A stretch of DNA of 64,000 nucleotides from Lingula anatina (Eukaryota; Brachiopoda; Lingulata; Lingulida; Lingulidae): the NCBI RefSeq assembly GCF_001039355.2, contig NW_019775451.1, forward strand, positions 245,065 to 309,064. Direction: 5' to 3'. The first letter of the stretch is position 1. Each line of letters opens with the position of its first letter. The notes beneath the pieces are model-generated. The model was given only the letters and a program-made list of their open reading frames with translations, was not told the origin of the DNA and did no database searches. Below are positions 1-13,200 of this stretch, one piece after another. The position numbers were made by a program, and so were the translations under genes.

Positions 1-515
1 ACATGGACTGGGGCGGTGAGTGATGCCATCTGATTCATGCTGATCTCCTAAAATAAGTCACATAGGACAAATGTCGAATTTTGGTTGATTTATACAGATA
101 TGCTTTTTCAACGGGCGCCATGTAAATAATGACTTTTTCCTGAGAACGTATATTCTACTACATTTTAATGAAGTTATAAAGTGACGTTTACTACAAAGCG
201 ATCCCAGAACACTTATTGTCTAAAGTGAGACACTGCCCATCAGGTAGACACATGCACCAGAAAAATTATCATGCTCAATAATATTAAATTGTGTTTTTTT
301 CCCTAGAAATTAACAGCTGCAAGGAGGGCTCGGTGTGTAAAAAGTACAAAGAGTTTTACAGCTCCGCCGCCGACTTTTGCACCACAGCATGGCACAATGT
401 CTACAAGGTGGTCCCAGACTCCGAACCCTGCATGGTGTTCACATTCGATCCCTCCAAACCAAACCCAAATACAGTTGTGGCTCAAGCTGCTGCCGAGAAA
501 AAGGCTGCCGCATAA
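1..515 (+). CDS. Folate-receptor-like gene A (class II, secreted), 3' part only
   Basis: The last 15 bases of exon 3 (1-15, ending MDWGG before a GTGAGT donor) and the whole of exon 4 (307-515, after a CCCTAG acceptor) are present; exons 1 and 2 lie outside the window. Exon 4 has the four Cys of the folate-receptor C-terminal part (NSC, SVC, DFC, EPC) and the family signature FDPSKPNPN. It stops after an Ala/Lys-rich end with no hydrophobic tail, so the product should be secreted rather than GPI-anchored. It is almost identical to exon 4 of gene B, and the following 2.3 kb is also duplicated there. The class is read from the sequence; ligand binding is inference. Confidence 0.85.
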
Positions 516-1252
516 AACCGCTTTTGTGACTAAATTTTGAATTGAGTCAAATTGTGCGCTTGCAGAATCTCCCATTATATTTAGATAAAACTCTGCAATA
601 AGGATGTTTTACCTCGTTGACATGCATGACAAACGTCAAAAAGGTTGTCACACCTTCAGTATCATTTGCTTATATTTATAAATGATCACATCGCAGGTGA
701 AGATTGTTATAGAAAGTGATTTTCATTCCAGATACCATAACTATCATGATAAGTGATACAAAAATACAAACTAGCGGTGAAGATATCAATATTTAATACC
801 ATTTATTCACATTTATAACATATACCCCCTCAAATCCGGCGTTTCACGGTGGTTCTCACAAAGGTAAAGAAATGTCCCTTTAATTGAAATGACACTACCA
901 AATGTCACCAAATTTACACACCTCTGTTTTGTGGGATATTGTCCCATTCTTCCTAAAGAGCTTGGGGGAATTAGTCCAGATTATTAGGAGTTTGGTTCTC
1001 TTACACAAAAAACAATTTAATCTACCCAACCAATATGTAGCCCAGTATAGAATGGTACCTAGATGATACTGTAAATCAATCATCAACTTCTTTATTCGTC
1101 TGTAGCAGTACATTTGTGCATACGTTGCTTGGAATTAAAACTCCCGCATTCGTAACACGTGCATGGTCATGCATTATATTTAATCTAACGTACAGTGTAT
1201 ATTCATAAGTCATTAGTTAATTCAATCCTCATATGCAGCGAGGATTCAAAGT
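516..1252. other. 3' flank of gene A containing a dispersed repeat (about 640-920)
   Basis: No coding exon is visible. The stretch of about 640-920 recurs at 44130-44420 in the same orientation, although the FOLR relic beside that second copy is on the opposite strand. It therefore looks like a dispersed repeat rather than part of the gene. A diverged version follows gene B (about 8000-8150). Confidence 0.4.
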
Positions 1253-1356
1253 GGGGGAATCTTCATGGTGTTCAGTTTTGATCCCTCGAAGCTAAACCCA
1301 AATGTTCCTGTTGCTATAGATGCTGCAGGGAAGAAGTCTGCAGCAGAAAATTAAGC
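1253..1356 (+). pseudogene. Relic of class II FOLR exon 4
   Basis: Translates in frame as MVFSFDPSKLNPNVPVA followed by an Ala/Lys-rich end and a TAA stop, matching the second half of exon 4 of genes A and B. The first half, with three of the four Cys, is missing and there is no acceptor. It lies 0.75 kb after gene A. The equivalent place after gene B has the same relic with an internal deletion, so the relic predates the duplication. Confidence 0.7.
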
Positions 1357-1768
1357 AGTCCAGAGAACATTACATCCTCATACCAGCAATATTCAGATAT
1401 ATAAACAAAAAATGAAAGTTACACCTCCTTTTTTGCAATTTTCTACTGAAAGTACATGTTCAAGACCACAGCACATTAGTTACTTACAACAGAAGCAGAC
1501 TTCTGGGTGGGGCTAAAAAATATGAAAAATATGTCCCACCTACCGCAATCACACAATGTTTTATCAGGATATTTCGTCTACGGGCTCATTTCCAATGGAA
1601 CTACCGATCTGGCGTTGCATGAAAAATAGAAAAGCTGGTGATTATACATGTTCGTTGGGAAAAAAGAGTATGCGTGATAATTGGTTAATCCGATTGTATT
1701 CTGCGGAGTTGGACCGAGCTAAGTAGATCGGTGGTGTCCTTGGGGACGATGTCTAAATTCAACTGTGA

Positions 1769-2871
1769 CTACACAAATGTGGAGAGAAAATAATCTACAG
1801 GGAATTCTGCGCAATCGACGCCATATTTCTTGCAAACATCCAACAACTTTCTCTTTGCATCGCTTACAGATTCCCCCTTTACACCTATTTGACAAAATAT
1901 CTTCTCGTAGGCTGGATCTGCCTCAGGTACAGTTTCCCTTTGATGGTATAATATTTCTCCACGGCTGTGAGCCTCGGCAAGGACCTCTGGCGTGGCAGTC
2001 CCCGACCGGGACAGTGCCTTGGCGTGGGCTGCTGATGTACATGTTACCCACATGAGCTGGCAACGAGGTTCCATGGGCTGGACGTTCGGCTGAATCCCAC
2101 ACACGATCAGGTAATTTAAGAAGAGAATGTCCGTTTCATAGACGATACGAAGGAAGTCCCTATTGGCCAATCCAGTCATGCGTCCGTTGATCTCAATAAG
2201 TTTAGGGCCCGTAGGAGTCATTTTTAACTCCACGTTAAATACTCCGTCGGTGAGTCCAACCGCCCTAACACATTGGAATGTTGCTGTCACAAGCTGTCTC
2301 TGTTTCTCTGGTGGCAAACAGGAAGGCGTGCACGCTGCCATCGAAAGTAAATTTGGAACGCGTGTTGGACCACCGTCGGAGATCAATGCCGCCAATATCT
2401 TCCCTTGAAACATGATGATATCGACGTTATGTTTCGATCCCAGCGCATATTCGGCCAAGTGCATGTCGTTCCCGTGCCGCGTCCCAAAAATTGTGTCGTC
2501 TGTGGTTTTAAGGATTTTCTGGATATTGTCATAGCGTGCCAAGCATTCTGCCTCATCTTTGACTAGAATAACTCCAGCACAGCCCGATCCGTACTCCAGT
2601 TTCAAAACGGCTGGGTACTGGATGGTGTTCGACGATCCCACAACATCATCGGATCGGACGACTTCGTGTGTCTTGACTGCGAACAGTGATGGGTCGGGCG
2701 ACAGAGAGATGTTTGCCGAAGATTCTTTCAGGGATTTTTGGGTGAGGCTTTTCTTCTTAACCTTCCTTGCAACATCGGGAGTAATTCCGATAAGGTGCAG
2801 TGATGTGCATACCAGTGACATTAAAGGGATATGACCTTCTTCGACAGTCATACATCCGTCTATGGACAGGT
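1769..2871 (-). CDS. Carnosine-synthase-like ATP-grasp gene, truncated duplicate (last exon only)
   Basis: Reading the minus strand from the break at the N (2872) to the stop at 1769 gives about 367 codons without interruption. They match the C-terminal ATP-grasp exon of the gene at 8860-10095 with about five amino-acid changes (for example Asp/Glu in LANRDF and Asp/Asn in YGVDCAEF). The nucleotide-binding strand and loop (LKLEYGSGCAGV) and the metal-ligand strand (LIEINGRMTG) are intact. Homology stops exactly at the N, and the sequence beyond is unrelated low-complexity DNA. This is either a recent partial duplication or an allelic fragment misplaced in assembly. It should not be functional alone, because the start and all other exons are missing. 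Confidence 0.8.
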
Positions 2872-2872
2872 N
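2872..2872. other. Single N at the duplication break
   Basis: The only ambiguous base in the window. It falls exactly where similarity to 9960 ends, which suggests an assembly join or a gap closed to one base. Confidence 0.9.
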
Positions 2873-2959
2873 GGTGATAGCGACATAAATGACTGTATTT
2901 ATCACAAGGAAGTTGAAAAATATCCTTTTTCAAACTATGAATTTCAAATTCTGAAGATT

Positions 2960-3180
2960 AACAAAGCCAGATCATGGACCAGAACCGGTACCCAGTTCAG
3001 GACCATAGCCCAGAAAAGAACCAGTACCAGAACCAGAGACCAGACCAGAACCCGTACCCATTTTGGTACCAGAGCCCAGAACAGAACCAGTTCGGGTACA
3101 CAACCCGGATCAAAAGCCAGAGTCAAATCAGAAGCAGAGCTCGGACCAGAACCCAGCTGAGATCCAGAACATAGCACTGC
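2960..3180. repeat. Degenerate simple repeat of CCAGAACC type
   Basis: Imperfect repeats of AGAACC, AGACC and GGTACC units run through this stretch and open long frames on both strands. The translations are Gln/Arg/Thr/Pro-biased and resemble no protein family, so this is a simple repeat and not a gene. Confidence 0.7.
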
Positions 3181-3299
3181 ATCCTCCTTTACAGCCCCGA
3201 CCCAACTGCTGTCCACGAATTTAGTCTCCAGGGAGAGAACGAATTCAAAACGATTAATTCACTGAACTGTTAGCATGTCTCTTTTCATTTTCACACAAC

Positions 3300-3836
3300 T
3301 GCACTTAGAATAAATTGGAGCCATTTGACTCTCTAGTCAGAGTCCAGCACCCCTTGACCCTCATAGAGTTAATTTGACTCCTATATAAGTGTCAAATTAC
3401 CCCACTACCAGAGTCTTTAGACTTTCTTATCAGAGTCAATCAACCCCTGGCTCTCATGTAGTCCTTTAATCAGAGTCAAATTACCAGGGGCCAGTGTCTG
3501 GCTGACTCCTTTCACCGACTTTTTCGCTCGCAGGACAGTAAGCCTCGTTCCAGTACTTGTGATGGCAGTGAGCAGACGGCGTGGAGAACAATTTTCATCA
3601 TCCTTTGTCAGTATAAACATTACTATATTGGTCATAGTTGGTTTTATGCATGAACAAGTGGTTTTCTGTGTGTTTTTGCATGCAGAACTCGTGCACTTAT
3701 TACTGACCCGGGCTTTCAGTTGCCCTCACCCTTTATGTGATATGATGGTATATAGGTCAGCAGGTTTTGTTTCCAGGTTGTAGGTTTGACCTATGTGTCA
3801 CTGGGGAGGTATGCTAACTCACTGGTATATTTGTGG

Positions 3837-3884
<48 letters not shown>
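3300..3884. mobile_element. 5' part of a GAGTC-rich repeat with terminal inverted repeat, followed by (GA)n
   Basis: About 3300-3800 matches 48582-49070 closely, including the many GAGTC/GACTC motifs. The start CACTTAGAATAAA is the terminal inverted repeat seen at both ends of the longer copy at 48.6-49.5 kb. The 3' half is missing here and the sequence runs into a (GA)n microsatellite at 3846-3884. No coding capacity. Confidence 0.6.
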
Positions 3885-3887
<3 letters not shown>

Positions 3888-4577
3888 AAGAAGCTTTGCC
3901 CAGGTAAATGTTCTTAAAATAATCTAATATCTTGTACCAGTTAACACACCAATAAATGCCAGAATTAATTACGCGACTTAGTTTAATGAACATATATAAC
4001 TAATCATATTTCAGGTGGTTACTTTTTAATTTTAAAGAGGAAACATAATGGTTATGTTAGTAATGTTAGTCGAAAAAGGGCTGCAGGATACAGAAAATAC
4101 GTATCTGCATAAGATGCAGAAAAATATAAAGGCAATTGTTTAACAATATGCATGACTTTGGTTTACTGTACTTTGATTTTAATGGGTAGGAAACAAAATA
4201 ATATGAAATAATGTGTTCATTTCAACCTGTATTCTGTTTTGTGGTGATTTTTTCCAGACAATGCAGTCATATATCTTCATGGTTATGTACAAATACCGCC
4301 AATGAAATATGACTCGTCATTCTCAGTATGAGGCTTCTCAAGTATATTTAATTGTTTTGAAAATTATATTTTTCAAAACAGTCTTCTATCTAAAGACATA
4401 CATCTGACGGCCTACTATTACGTATTGTGCACCGTTGTTTAGATGGTAATATTGTCACCGGTATAAGTTCAATTTGATTGGCTCTGACAGCAATGATTCA
4501 AATACTACGTCAGACAAGTTAGAGTCAATATAGCAATGGAAAGAGGACTCCTCATCATTTTGTTCAACTCCACACGT
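3885..4577. other. Intergenic region upstream of gene B
   Basis: No exon or repeat is recognised. The last 100 bases before the gene B start are its presumed promoter. They hold a TACGTCAGA element (CRE-like) about 70 bases before the ATG at 4578, and no clear TATA box. Confidence 0.3.
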
Positions 4578-6581
4578 ATGATAATGAAGACAATTCTGAT
4601 CTTCAGTCTCGTTTTACTGAGCATCCAAATCTTAGTTCGGGCTGGTGAACCGAAGACTGCAGATGACTATATGAACATGTGTATTACCTTGCCAATAGAA
4701 GGAGCCAGCAAGACAACTGCATCACCCGAGCCAGATTTAGAGGTGCGAGATTGTATGTATATATATGTGTGTATGTATGTATGTATATTTATGAATGTTT
4801 TTGTGCGCATGTTGTGTGTGTGTGAGAGAGAAAGAGAAAGAGAGAGAGAATGAATGAAAAAAATAGTCAAAACGCATAAATGGTTTGTGTGACTAAAAGA
4901 GAGGAAGAGAGAGAGAGGTTTTGCTGACATTTGTTTCGTTGAATACATCATGTGTATGGTGTGTAATTGTGACAATTATGGCACATGTAGATCTATAAAT
5001 ATAAGATAGTCAAGTATTGTTAAGATTGACACAAGCTTGACAATAGTAGAAAAGTATTTCTTGTAGCCATGCCATACCTGTTGCTAAGGTGAACATTGTT
5101 AAATTCCTAGAATAGCTTTTAACTTCTTTGTTACGTGTCTTCGATTCTCTGGAGAACATTAAATTGTTTTAATTGAATTTCTTAGCCTTATATCGCTCTC
5201 CTTCAGACTGGCTTAACTGTTAGAAGACCATCTAATATTGAATTTTTATTTGTCTGTGAGATTTAATTTCATAGAGACACAGTATATGAGTTGTAAGCAG
5301 TCAATCAGTCAATGGATAATATTTGCCCATAACGACAGGACCTTAGTCACCACTTTAGCAGTAAACTAGATAAACTCCTACAATGCACTGTCAATGTAAA
5401 GCTGCTGTCATTAAATGCAGCAATATTTTATGTCATTCCCCCCAAAAATATTTAAACACCAATATATATGATTAGAACGAGCAACATTTTGGCCTACCTG
5501 TTATCTCTTGTGCATTGAAGGTCTGGAACCTTAAAGTGAAAAAAAATTACATGACTGATTAAAATGAACAGCCACGTTTGCCAATTTTAGTGAAAAGACT
5601 AACAGTTGAAAAAAGCAGGTCATATTTTATGTTTTTTTTTAAATAATTGATCAGAGACTAATGCAGCTATGCTGGTACAGTGAACTGTTTTATAACACCA
5701 GTTCCAGACATTGGTAATTATCCTTTGTTCAGACATAGACAAAAATGAAAGAAACCTCTATAAATAACTTACATGTTGTTATTCAAGGATAATTAAAACA
5801 GGGACGCCAGACACCCCTGTTTTCACGCAAGATCCACAAAATAGAGAGCGAAAAATGTAAAAAAAAAAAAAGGAATGAACTTTTTGCTTACAGTTACGAT
5901 AAACTGATGAGATAGTATTCATTTTATTGCGGGTTATTTTAATCACGTTCTATGTTACAAAGTGTATGATTTAAAGCACCTGTTAAACTCTCCTTTATGT
6001 TGAACAATGATGTAGGAAAATAATAAATCGCACGTTTCTCCTGTTTTTGATATCTCGATAGAATTTAACAATGTGCCTTAACTTAAATGTACAATTGTTC
6101 AAACCTATCATAACATAAGAAGCCACAGTTTCTGCTCAAAAGGAATAAGGTGGCGTATACTTCTTTATGACAAGCAAAATGTTGGACTGACTCGTATTAC
6201 TGAAACGTAAAGTGTAAATGACCTTGTCAAATCGCGTCGAATGCATGGCGTTTATTTCAACCTAAGTGTTGTTTTTTCTAGTGTCCAAGTTTCCGAGAAA
6301 GGTCCTGTTGCAACACGAACGCAACTGCAGATTTTCTGGAGAACCATGTGTGGGATTCAATGATAGATTACGTCCACTGTCCAGAAAAACCGCGTCTGTC
6401 ACCGGAATGTGCGAGACTAATGTACCAAGATATATGCTTCTATTCCTGTTCTCCCAACCTTGGTCCGTGGATTATCAAGGCAGTACGTACAAATTATATG
6501 TGGCCTTATGTCCCACACGGGACGAAGAGGAATGATGACGTACAATTATCTGATGTCTGTTGGATCGTCTGTGTGTATCTG

Positions 6582-6624
<43 letters not shown>

Positions 6625-7805
6625 TGTGTTTGTTTGTATGCGTGGGGATGTAAAGAAGTGATAAGCTGCATTTAGCCGCGTTGTTAAATATAGTTTTTTG
6701 AAATAAAAAATACTGTGTATCTGACATGCGCTCCGAACCAAAAATAAATCGCGTTATTTTGTTTGCAGTTGCAAAGGGGAATATTGTGTACGTATTTTAA
6801 GGATGGGAAAACATATATCATGTATTAAGTGAAAATTAAGTGGAAAAGTCATGAGCAAGATCACTGAAGCCATCTCTCTCTCTCTCCCTCTACAGTCATA
6901 TATACAAGCATAACCAAGAAATCTGTTAACGTGTCTTCAGCCTAATTTAGAGTGAAACCATGATGCTAAGTCATTTTTCCAAATGCACCCATATTTCATG
7001 GGAATTTTCGAAAATTAAAATGTTGCGTCTCTTTTTTCCTTGGAAGGAAAAAAAGAAACGCAACATTTTAATGTATATATGAAGAGAAGTTATGAGCAAG
7101 CTACCTGAAATATCTTTCTCTCTCTCCCAATCTTAACCATTTCATTACAGTATGAATATCCGGATTTCGACCACCTTGATCAGGTACCGCTTTGTGCCAG
7201 CCTGTGTGAAGAATGGTGGGATGCCTGCAAAGAGGAATACACTTGTCATAGGAACTGGATCACTGACATGGACTGGGGCGGTGAGTGATGCCATTTGATT
7301 CACCCTAAACTCCTAAAATAAGTCACATAGGAAAAATGTCGAATTTTGTTTAATTTATATAGATGTGCCTTTTAAACGACGTAGGCCTGTATGGACACAG
7401 ATGGCGCCATTGTAAATAATGAATATCTCCCGACAACGTATATTCTTCTACATTTTAATGAAATAATAAAGTGGCGTTTGCTACAAAAACAGCGATCCCA
7501 AAACACCAGTTGTCTATAGTGAGGCACTGACCATCAGGTAGACACAAGCACCAGAAACATTATCATGCTAAAATTAAATTGTGTTTTTTTCCCTAGAAAT
7601 TAACAGCTGCAAAGAGGGCTCGGTGTGTAAAAAGTACAAAGAATTTTACAGCTCCGCCGCCGACTTTTGCACCGCCATATGGCACGATGCCTACAAGGTG
7701 GTCCCAGACTCCGAACCCTGCATGGTGTTCACATTCGATCCCTCCAAACCAAACCCAAATACAGCTGTGGCTCAAGCTGCTGCCGAAGAAAAGGCTGCCG
7801 CATAA
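4578..7805 (+). CDS. Folate-receptor-like gene B (class II, secreted)
   Basis: Four exons with consistent phases: 4578-4742, 6282-6482, 7151-7280 and 7597-7805, about 234 residues. Residues 1-22 form a signal peptide. An upstream in-frame ATG at 4536 would lengthen it; 4578 gives the cleaner signal. There are 16 Cys in the folate-receptor spacing. Family motifs are SPNLGPWI in exon 2, CEEWWDACKEEYTC in exon 3 and FDPSKPNPN in exon 4. The product ends in an Ala-rich tail with no GPI signal. In the exon 2 loop before YVHC, the position that is Asp in class I genes is Asn. Intron 1 has (GT)n/(GA)n just after its donor; intron 2 has (CT)n(GT)n about 100 bases in and a strong hairpin at 7014-7072. 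The gene converges on the carnosine-synthase-like gene. The fold is well supported; the ligand (folate, riboflavin or other) is unknown. Confidence 0.88.
6583..6629. repeat. (CT)n(GT)n microsatellite in intron 2 of gene B
   Basis: Runs of CT then GT, about 100 bases after the exon 2 donor. Comparable simple repeats lie near the donors of intron 1 or 2 in nearly all paralogues. Confidence 0.9.
7014..7072. repeat. Near-perfect hairpin in intron 2 of gene B
   Basis: The left arm starts ATTAAAATGTTGCGT and the right arm ends ACGCAACATTTTAAT, joined by a purine/pyrimidine run with a loop of a few bases. It lies 79 bases before exon 3. It could be a minimal foldback element; no target duplication is clear. 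Confidence 0.75.
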
Positions 7806-7921
7806 AACCGCTTTGTGACTAAATTTTGAATTGAGTCGAATTGTGCGCTTGCAGAATCAATTATAATCAGATAAAACACTGCAAAATAGGATGTTTTTAC
7901 TTCGTTGACATGCATGATAAA

Positions 7922-7922
<1 letters not shown>

Positions 7923-7981
<59 letters not shown>
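7923..7981. repeat. (AT)n microsatellite
   Basis: About 29 AT units in the 3' flank of gene B. It is absent from the matching place after gene A, so it expanded after the duplication. Confidence 0.95.
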
Positions 7982-7983
<2 letters not shown>

Positions 7984-8423
7984 CACTGGTCAAAAAGGTT
8001 GTCCCACCTTCAGTATCATGTGCTTTTATTCATAAAAGATCACACCGCAGGTGAAGATTGTTATAAAAAGCGATTTTCATTCCAGATTCCATAACTTTCG
8101 TGATTAGTGATACAGAAAATACAAAATGGCGGTGAAGATATCAATATTTAATACCAAGGGTTACGTAAGCGGGAGTATAATTCCAAGCAACGTATACGCA
8201 CAAAGCAACGTATACGCACCATATATGCACAAATGTACTGCTACAGTGCGAATAAAGAAGTTGATGATTGGTTTACAGTATCATCTAGGTGTCATTCTAT
8301 ACTGGACTCTATATTGAATGGGTAAATTTAGAAGAATTGGCTACATATTGGAGGGGCCTGTTAAGAAGAACCCGGATGTTTACCGATTACGGCAGTACCA
8401 TATGTGGCAGCGAGGATTCAAAG

Positions 8424-8480
8424 TGGAAGATTCTTCATGGTGTTCAGTTTTGATCCCTCGAAGCTTAACCCATAATGGCA
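8424..8480 (+). pseudogene. Shorter relic of class II FOLR exon 4
   Basis: Reads MVFSFDPSKLNP then stops. It matches the relic at 1253-1356 but has lost roughly 85 bases after this point, as seen by comparing both flanks (the sequence resumes at GCAATATTCAG in both). Confidence 0.65.
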
Positions 8481-8859
8481 ATATTCAGATATATAAACAA
8501 AAAATGAAAGTAACACCTCCTTTTTTTGCAATTTTCTACCGAAAGTACGTGTTCAAGTCTACGGCACATTAGTTACTTACAACAGAAGCAGAATTCTGGG
8601 TGGGCCTATAATACATGAAAAATACGTCCCACCTACCGCAACCACACACTGTTTTATCAGTGTATTTCATCTACGGGCTCATTCCCAATGAACCTATCGA
8701 TCTGGTGTTGAATAAAATAGTGAAAAACTGGTGATTATACAAGTTCATAAAAAAAAGAAAATGCGTTATAGTCTGTTAATTCGATTGCATTCGGTGGAGT
8801 TTGATCGATCTTAGTAGAAGGGTGGTGTCCTTGGGGATGATGTCTAAAATCAACTGTGA

Positions 8860-10246
8860 CTACACAAAGGTGGAGAGAAAATAATCTACAGGGAATTCGG
8901 CGCAATTGACGCCATATTTCTTGCAAACATCCAACAACTTTCTCTTTGCATCGCTTACAGATTCCCCCTTTACACCTATTTGGCAAAATATCTTCTCGTA
9001 GGCTGGATCTGCCTCAGGTACAGTTTCCCTTTGATGGTATAATATTTCTCCACGGCTGTGAGCCTCGGCAAGGACCTCTGGCGTGGCAGTCCCCGACCGG
9101 GACAGTGCCTTGGCGTGGGCTGCTGATGTACATGTTACCCACATGAGCTGGCAACGAGGTTCCATGGGCTGGACGTTCGGCTGAATCCCACACACGATCA
9201 GGTAATTTAAGAAGAGAATGTCTGTTTCATAGACGATACGAAGGAATTCCCTATTGGCCAATCCAGTCATGCGTCCATTTATCTCAATAAGTTTAGGGCC
9301 CGTAGGAGTCATTTTTAACTCCACGTTAAATACGCCGTCGGTGAGTCCAACCGCCCTAACACATTGGAATGTTGCTGTCACAAGCTGTCTCTGTTTCTCA
9401 GGTGGTAAACAGGAAGGCGTGCACGCTGCCATCGAAAGTAAATTTGGAACGCGTGTTGGACCACCGTCGGAGATCAATGCCGCTAATATCTTCCCTTGAA
9501 ACATGATGATATCGACGTTATGTTTCGATCCCAGCGCATATTCGGCCAAGTGCATGTCGTTCCCGTGCCGCGTCCCAAAAATTGTGTCGTCTGTGGTTTT
9601 AAGGATTTTCTGGATGTTGTCATAGCGTGCCAAGCATTCTGCCTCATCTTTGACTAGAATAACTCCAGCACAGCCCGATCCGTACTCCAGTTTCAAAACG
9701 GCTGGGTAATGGATGGTGTTGGACGATCCCACAACATCATCGGGTCGGACGACTTCGTGCGTTTTGACTGCGAACAGTGATTGGTCGGGCGACAGAGAGA
9801 TGTTTGCCGAAGATTCTTTCAGGGATTTTTGGGTGAGGCTTTTCTTCTTAACCTTCCTTGCAACATCGGGAGTAATTCCGATAAGGTGCAGTGATGTGCA
9901 TACCAGTGACATTAAAGGGATATGACCTTCTTCGACAGTCATACATCCGTCTATGGACAGATTTTGCTTACGCAGTATTTGGATAATTTTGTCTGCATTG
10001 ATGTCATCTTGGCTGTGATCATTAATATCGCATTGAATAAACTTGTGAACGCTTTTAACCGCACTGTGATTTGGATCGGGATCAACTAAAATCATCTGCA
10101 AAACGAAACAAACTGACAGATTTAAAGGTATGTAAACTTTAGCACATTTGTATGCTTTGTGAAGAGCTAGACGGGAATTGGACAGGACTGTTCAAAACAA
10201 ATATACAATATCAGTATCATAACTTATAACTTGATTTCGGTCTCGT

Positions 10247-10277
<31 letters not shown>

Positions 10278-13200
10278 GTATGTTCACAACATTATACAAA
10301 ATGTTACAGAGATGGGTTTTCAGGAAATGTCACAAACGGCAGAAAAAATAAATTTTCAGATTTATGGGATGGAACAGATTGGCATTGTGTACAGTTACCT
10401 TCACACCGTATTCCTTAGCGGCTTCCCAAGCATGCTTTTTGCGCATCCCGACGCCACCTCCAATTAAAAGAATCCGTTTCCCTTGAAGAAGGAACCGCTG
10501 ACTACGGTTGACCATGGTTGCCACTAGGGGGCGTAAACTCTTTCCAAGATTGCAGGAATGTTGAAAATCGTAGATCTGCGTGTTTGCGATGGTTTTTCCA
10601 CTGTTATTAATGCTAATAGCTACAGCATCGTAGTCTCCACCCTTTTGCTGGGTTAGGACAAAATTGACACCTAAACAGAAAACGGGCTGTGGTTAACAGA
10701 GATGCAATGGTGCAGGAATATATAAACATTTTATCAGTCGTCGCTATACCTTTGCACGTTATATAGAATAAAAACGTAAATGTCGTTTTCACCATTAGCA
10801 TATGCGTTTGATCCTTCTCTTGGTGCAAGTACTTTAAAACAGCTTTGTCGACAATTCACACATTTTATGGCGCCATTGATTCATAACTACTACTCTCATT
10901 CATAATAACGCTCTAATATCACAAAGTTTCGATTGTAGGCAGCATGAACACGTGTATTGGAATTAATGTTAAACCCTTTGTGTACCTATTACATTTGGTC
11001 TCGGTAATAATTTGCTTGGTTCATCCCAGTTCTGGCCTTCCTCGTGGCTCACCAAAGTTTCCATTATGGCCTCCGCCTTCCGCTTGATGACCTGGTGTAT
11101 CTAAATGTTATATAAAGAATGTCTTAGAAATGGAAATTAAGTGGATCGCTTTACAATAATCGGTATCTAGCTATCCAATACACAAGGATCTTATTAAGTA
11201 CCCTGTGCCCTTTTCACAATCAGCTGTATATAAACAGACGTTACTTAACACTATGAGAGTTCATTAAATTAAAGTGTAGACAAGTACAATAAATGTAAAC
11301 GGGATTCGCGTGTACAGCATGGCCAATTTACCAACTCTAGTTTAAAAAACAGGCAGCCAAATTGTGAAAGCGAGTAAAAGTCCTTGTGACTTATTGCATG
11401 TCAACCTCTACCGGTAAAGATTTATATCAAATCAGCGTATAGATCTTTAAGAAATAAATAAAGTTAATCGGAGTATTGAAGTTAGTATAGAAATAATTAA
11501 GAGGTTGTCAAAAACAATATCTAGGAGAGTCAATCAAATTGAGATAACCAAGAAAGAGATCAAGTGGTAGTGAATACTGTGAAAGATAGACAAATATTCT
11601 TGGCCATTTACGGGTACCTTTTCAATATCTAATCTGTTTTGTAACCCCCACTGAATTAGGAAGCTCTCCAGTGACACAGGCAAGGTATTGTTGCTATGGA
11701 GAGTGATGTCAGCGTCACCTACACCGCAGACGATGTCTGACACAAGCTGATTTCCGTCAGGAGTGCAGCAGATGACAGCCCGAATAGCACAGCACAGTGG
11801 CTTAATCTTGATGCCAACTAGAATAAATTGTATGTGCAGAAAACGGCAACATGTTATTAACCAAGTTCAAGAAATTTTAAACATATTTGTAAGATCGTTT
11901 TTGCCTGCTGATTTCAAGATTTAAAGAAAAATTACGTCTCGATTAAAATCTTTAAATGGAAATAGTTCTTTAAAAAATTTATCCGGGATTTCCACACCAA
12001 ATTTAATTCTATACGATCAAAAGGTATTTAAAATTGTAATAAAAAGAACATTAATGAAAAATAAACGATTTTTCATTCTTTAACTTCAAATAACCAACCT
12101 GCACGTTCTTCGTGGTCACGAGAAGGAACAGGTAATGGGTTGAGGGTCCCACAGAATGCCTCCACAATGATGCTCTCACCCTCTACTAGGGCGATCAATG
12201 CCCGACAAACGACAGTGTAGACGTCCTGTACGTCATTGGTGGTGTGGTAGGACACTTTTAGTGATGTGTGCCTAGGTGGTTTGACCACAACCTACAAGAA
12301 GAAACAGACCCTGTAAAAAGAAATGCATCAGTATGGCAAAAAACATATAGCCGAGAATATTCTTTGTTTAGGAATTTCAGTTTGGCTTATTTTGTAATAT
12401 CTCCTTTTCCCAATTGTCTCACAAAGAAAGACAGGCAGACAGACAGATATGTACCTTTTTAATTCCTTTCTTTGCCAAAGAACCAATGAACAGATCTAGC
12501 GTTTTTCTGATTGCCTCATTTTCATCTTCTTTACTCCTAAGAGAGACAACATAAATATCGTGCTTTCCGGGGCTATAGGGAAGGGTCGGTTTGTATTGAA
12601 ACACCAGCGTCTGTGGATAGCCGACACCCGCGTCTGCCACGATGGTGCGCATGAGAAGACGGTCTTCTAATCGTCGCTCGGAACCTTCTGAAACTCCCTT
12701 TGGGCATTCCACGCACTTTTCTTCAATTTCCTGGATTTCAATATTGGGCTTAAAACTTCCAGACAAGCCACCGCCTGGAATTTTTTTTCATTAATATTAT
12801 CTATATGACAATTGAATGAATTACGGGTATGTCATAGAAATCGTGAAGAATGTTTTGATTTATTTATAAATACATTGATTGAGGAATTTTCTAGTCCATT
12901 CATGCGTATATAACTATAGGTGCCAATTGGATAATGAAATGAAATAAAATTGAAACATCATGATATTACTGGTATATGTATTACCTGTATGTGTGCGGAT
13001 GTTCATCCAGTAAGTGATACGGCGAGGTGGGGTGAAGGTGTCCAAAAATGTCCTACCACAAGAGTCAAATGTGACAGCCGTGTATACTCGTAAGGTTTGC
13101 AGATCTCCTTCATTGGCGGATTCTTTCTGAAGCCATGTTAAAGAGGGTACCAGTAACATACCACCAGGACACTGCTTCCCACCCTCTAAACACAGGTTCA

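Noticed and set aside
1765-2055. Plus-strand frames opposite the ATP-grasp exon (also 2163-2834 and 8946-9925)
   Set aside because: Shadow frames; the minus strand encodes a conserved domain with matching substitutions in both copies.
2944-3216. Long open frames on both strands in the AGAACC-rich stretch
   Set aside because: They arise from a degenerate simple repeat; composition is biased and no family resemblance is seen.
7841-8035. Frames rich in Ile-Tyr over (AT)n tracts (also near 40.1, 43.4 and 45.5 kb)
   Set aside because: Direct translation of microsatellites.
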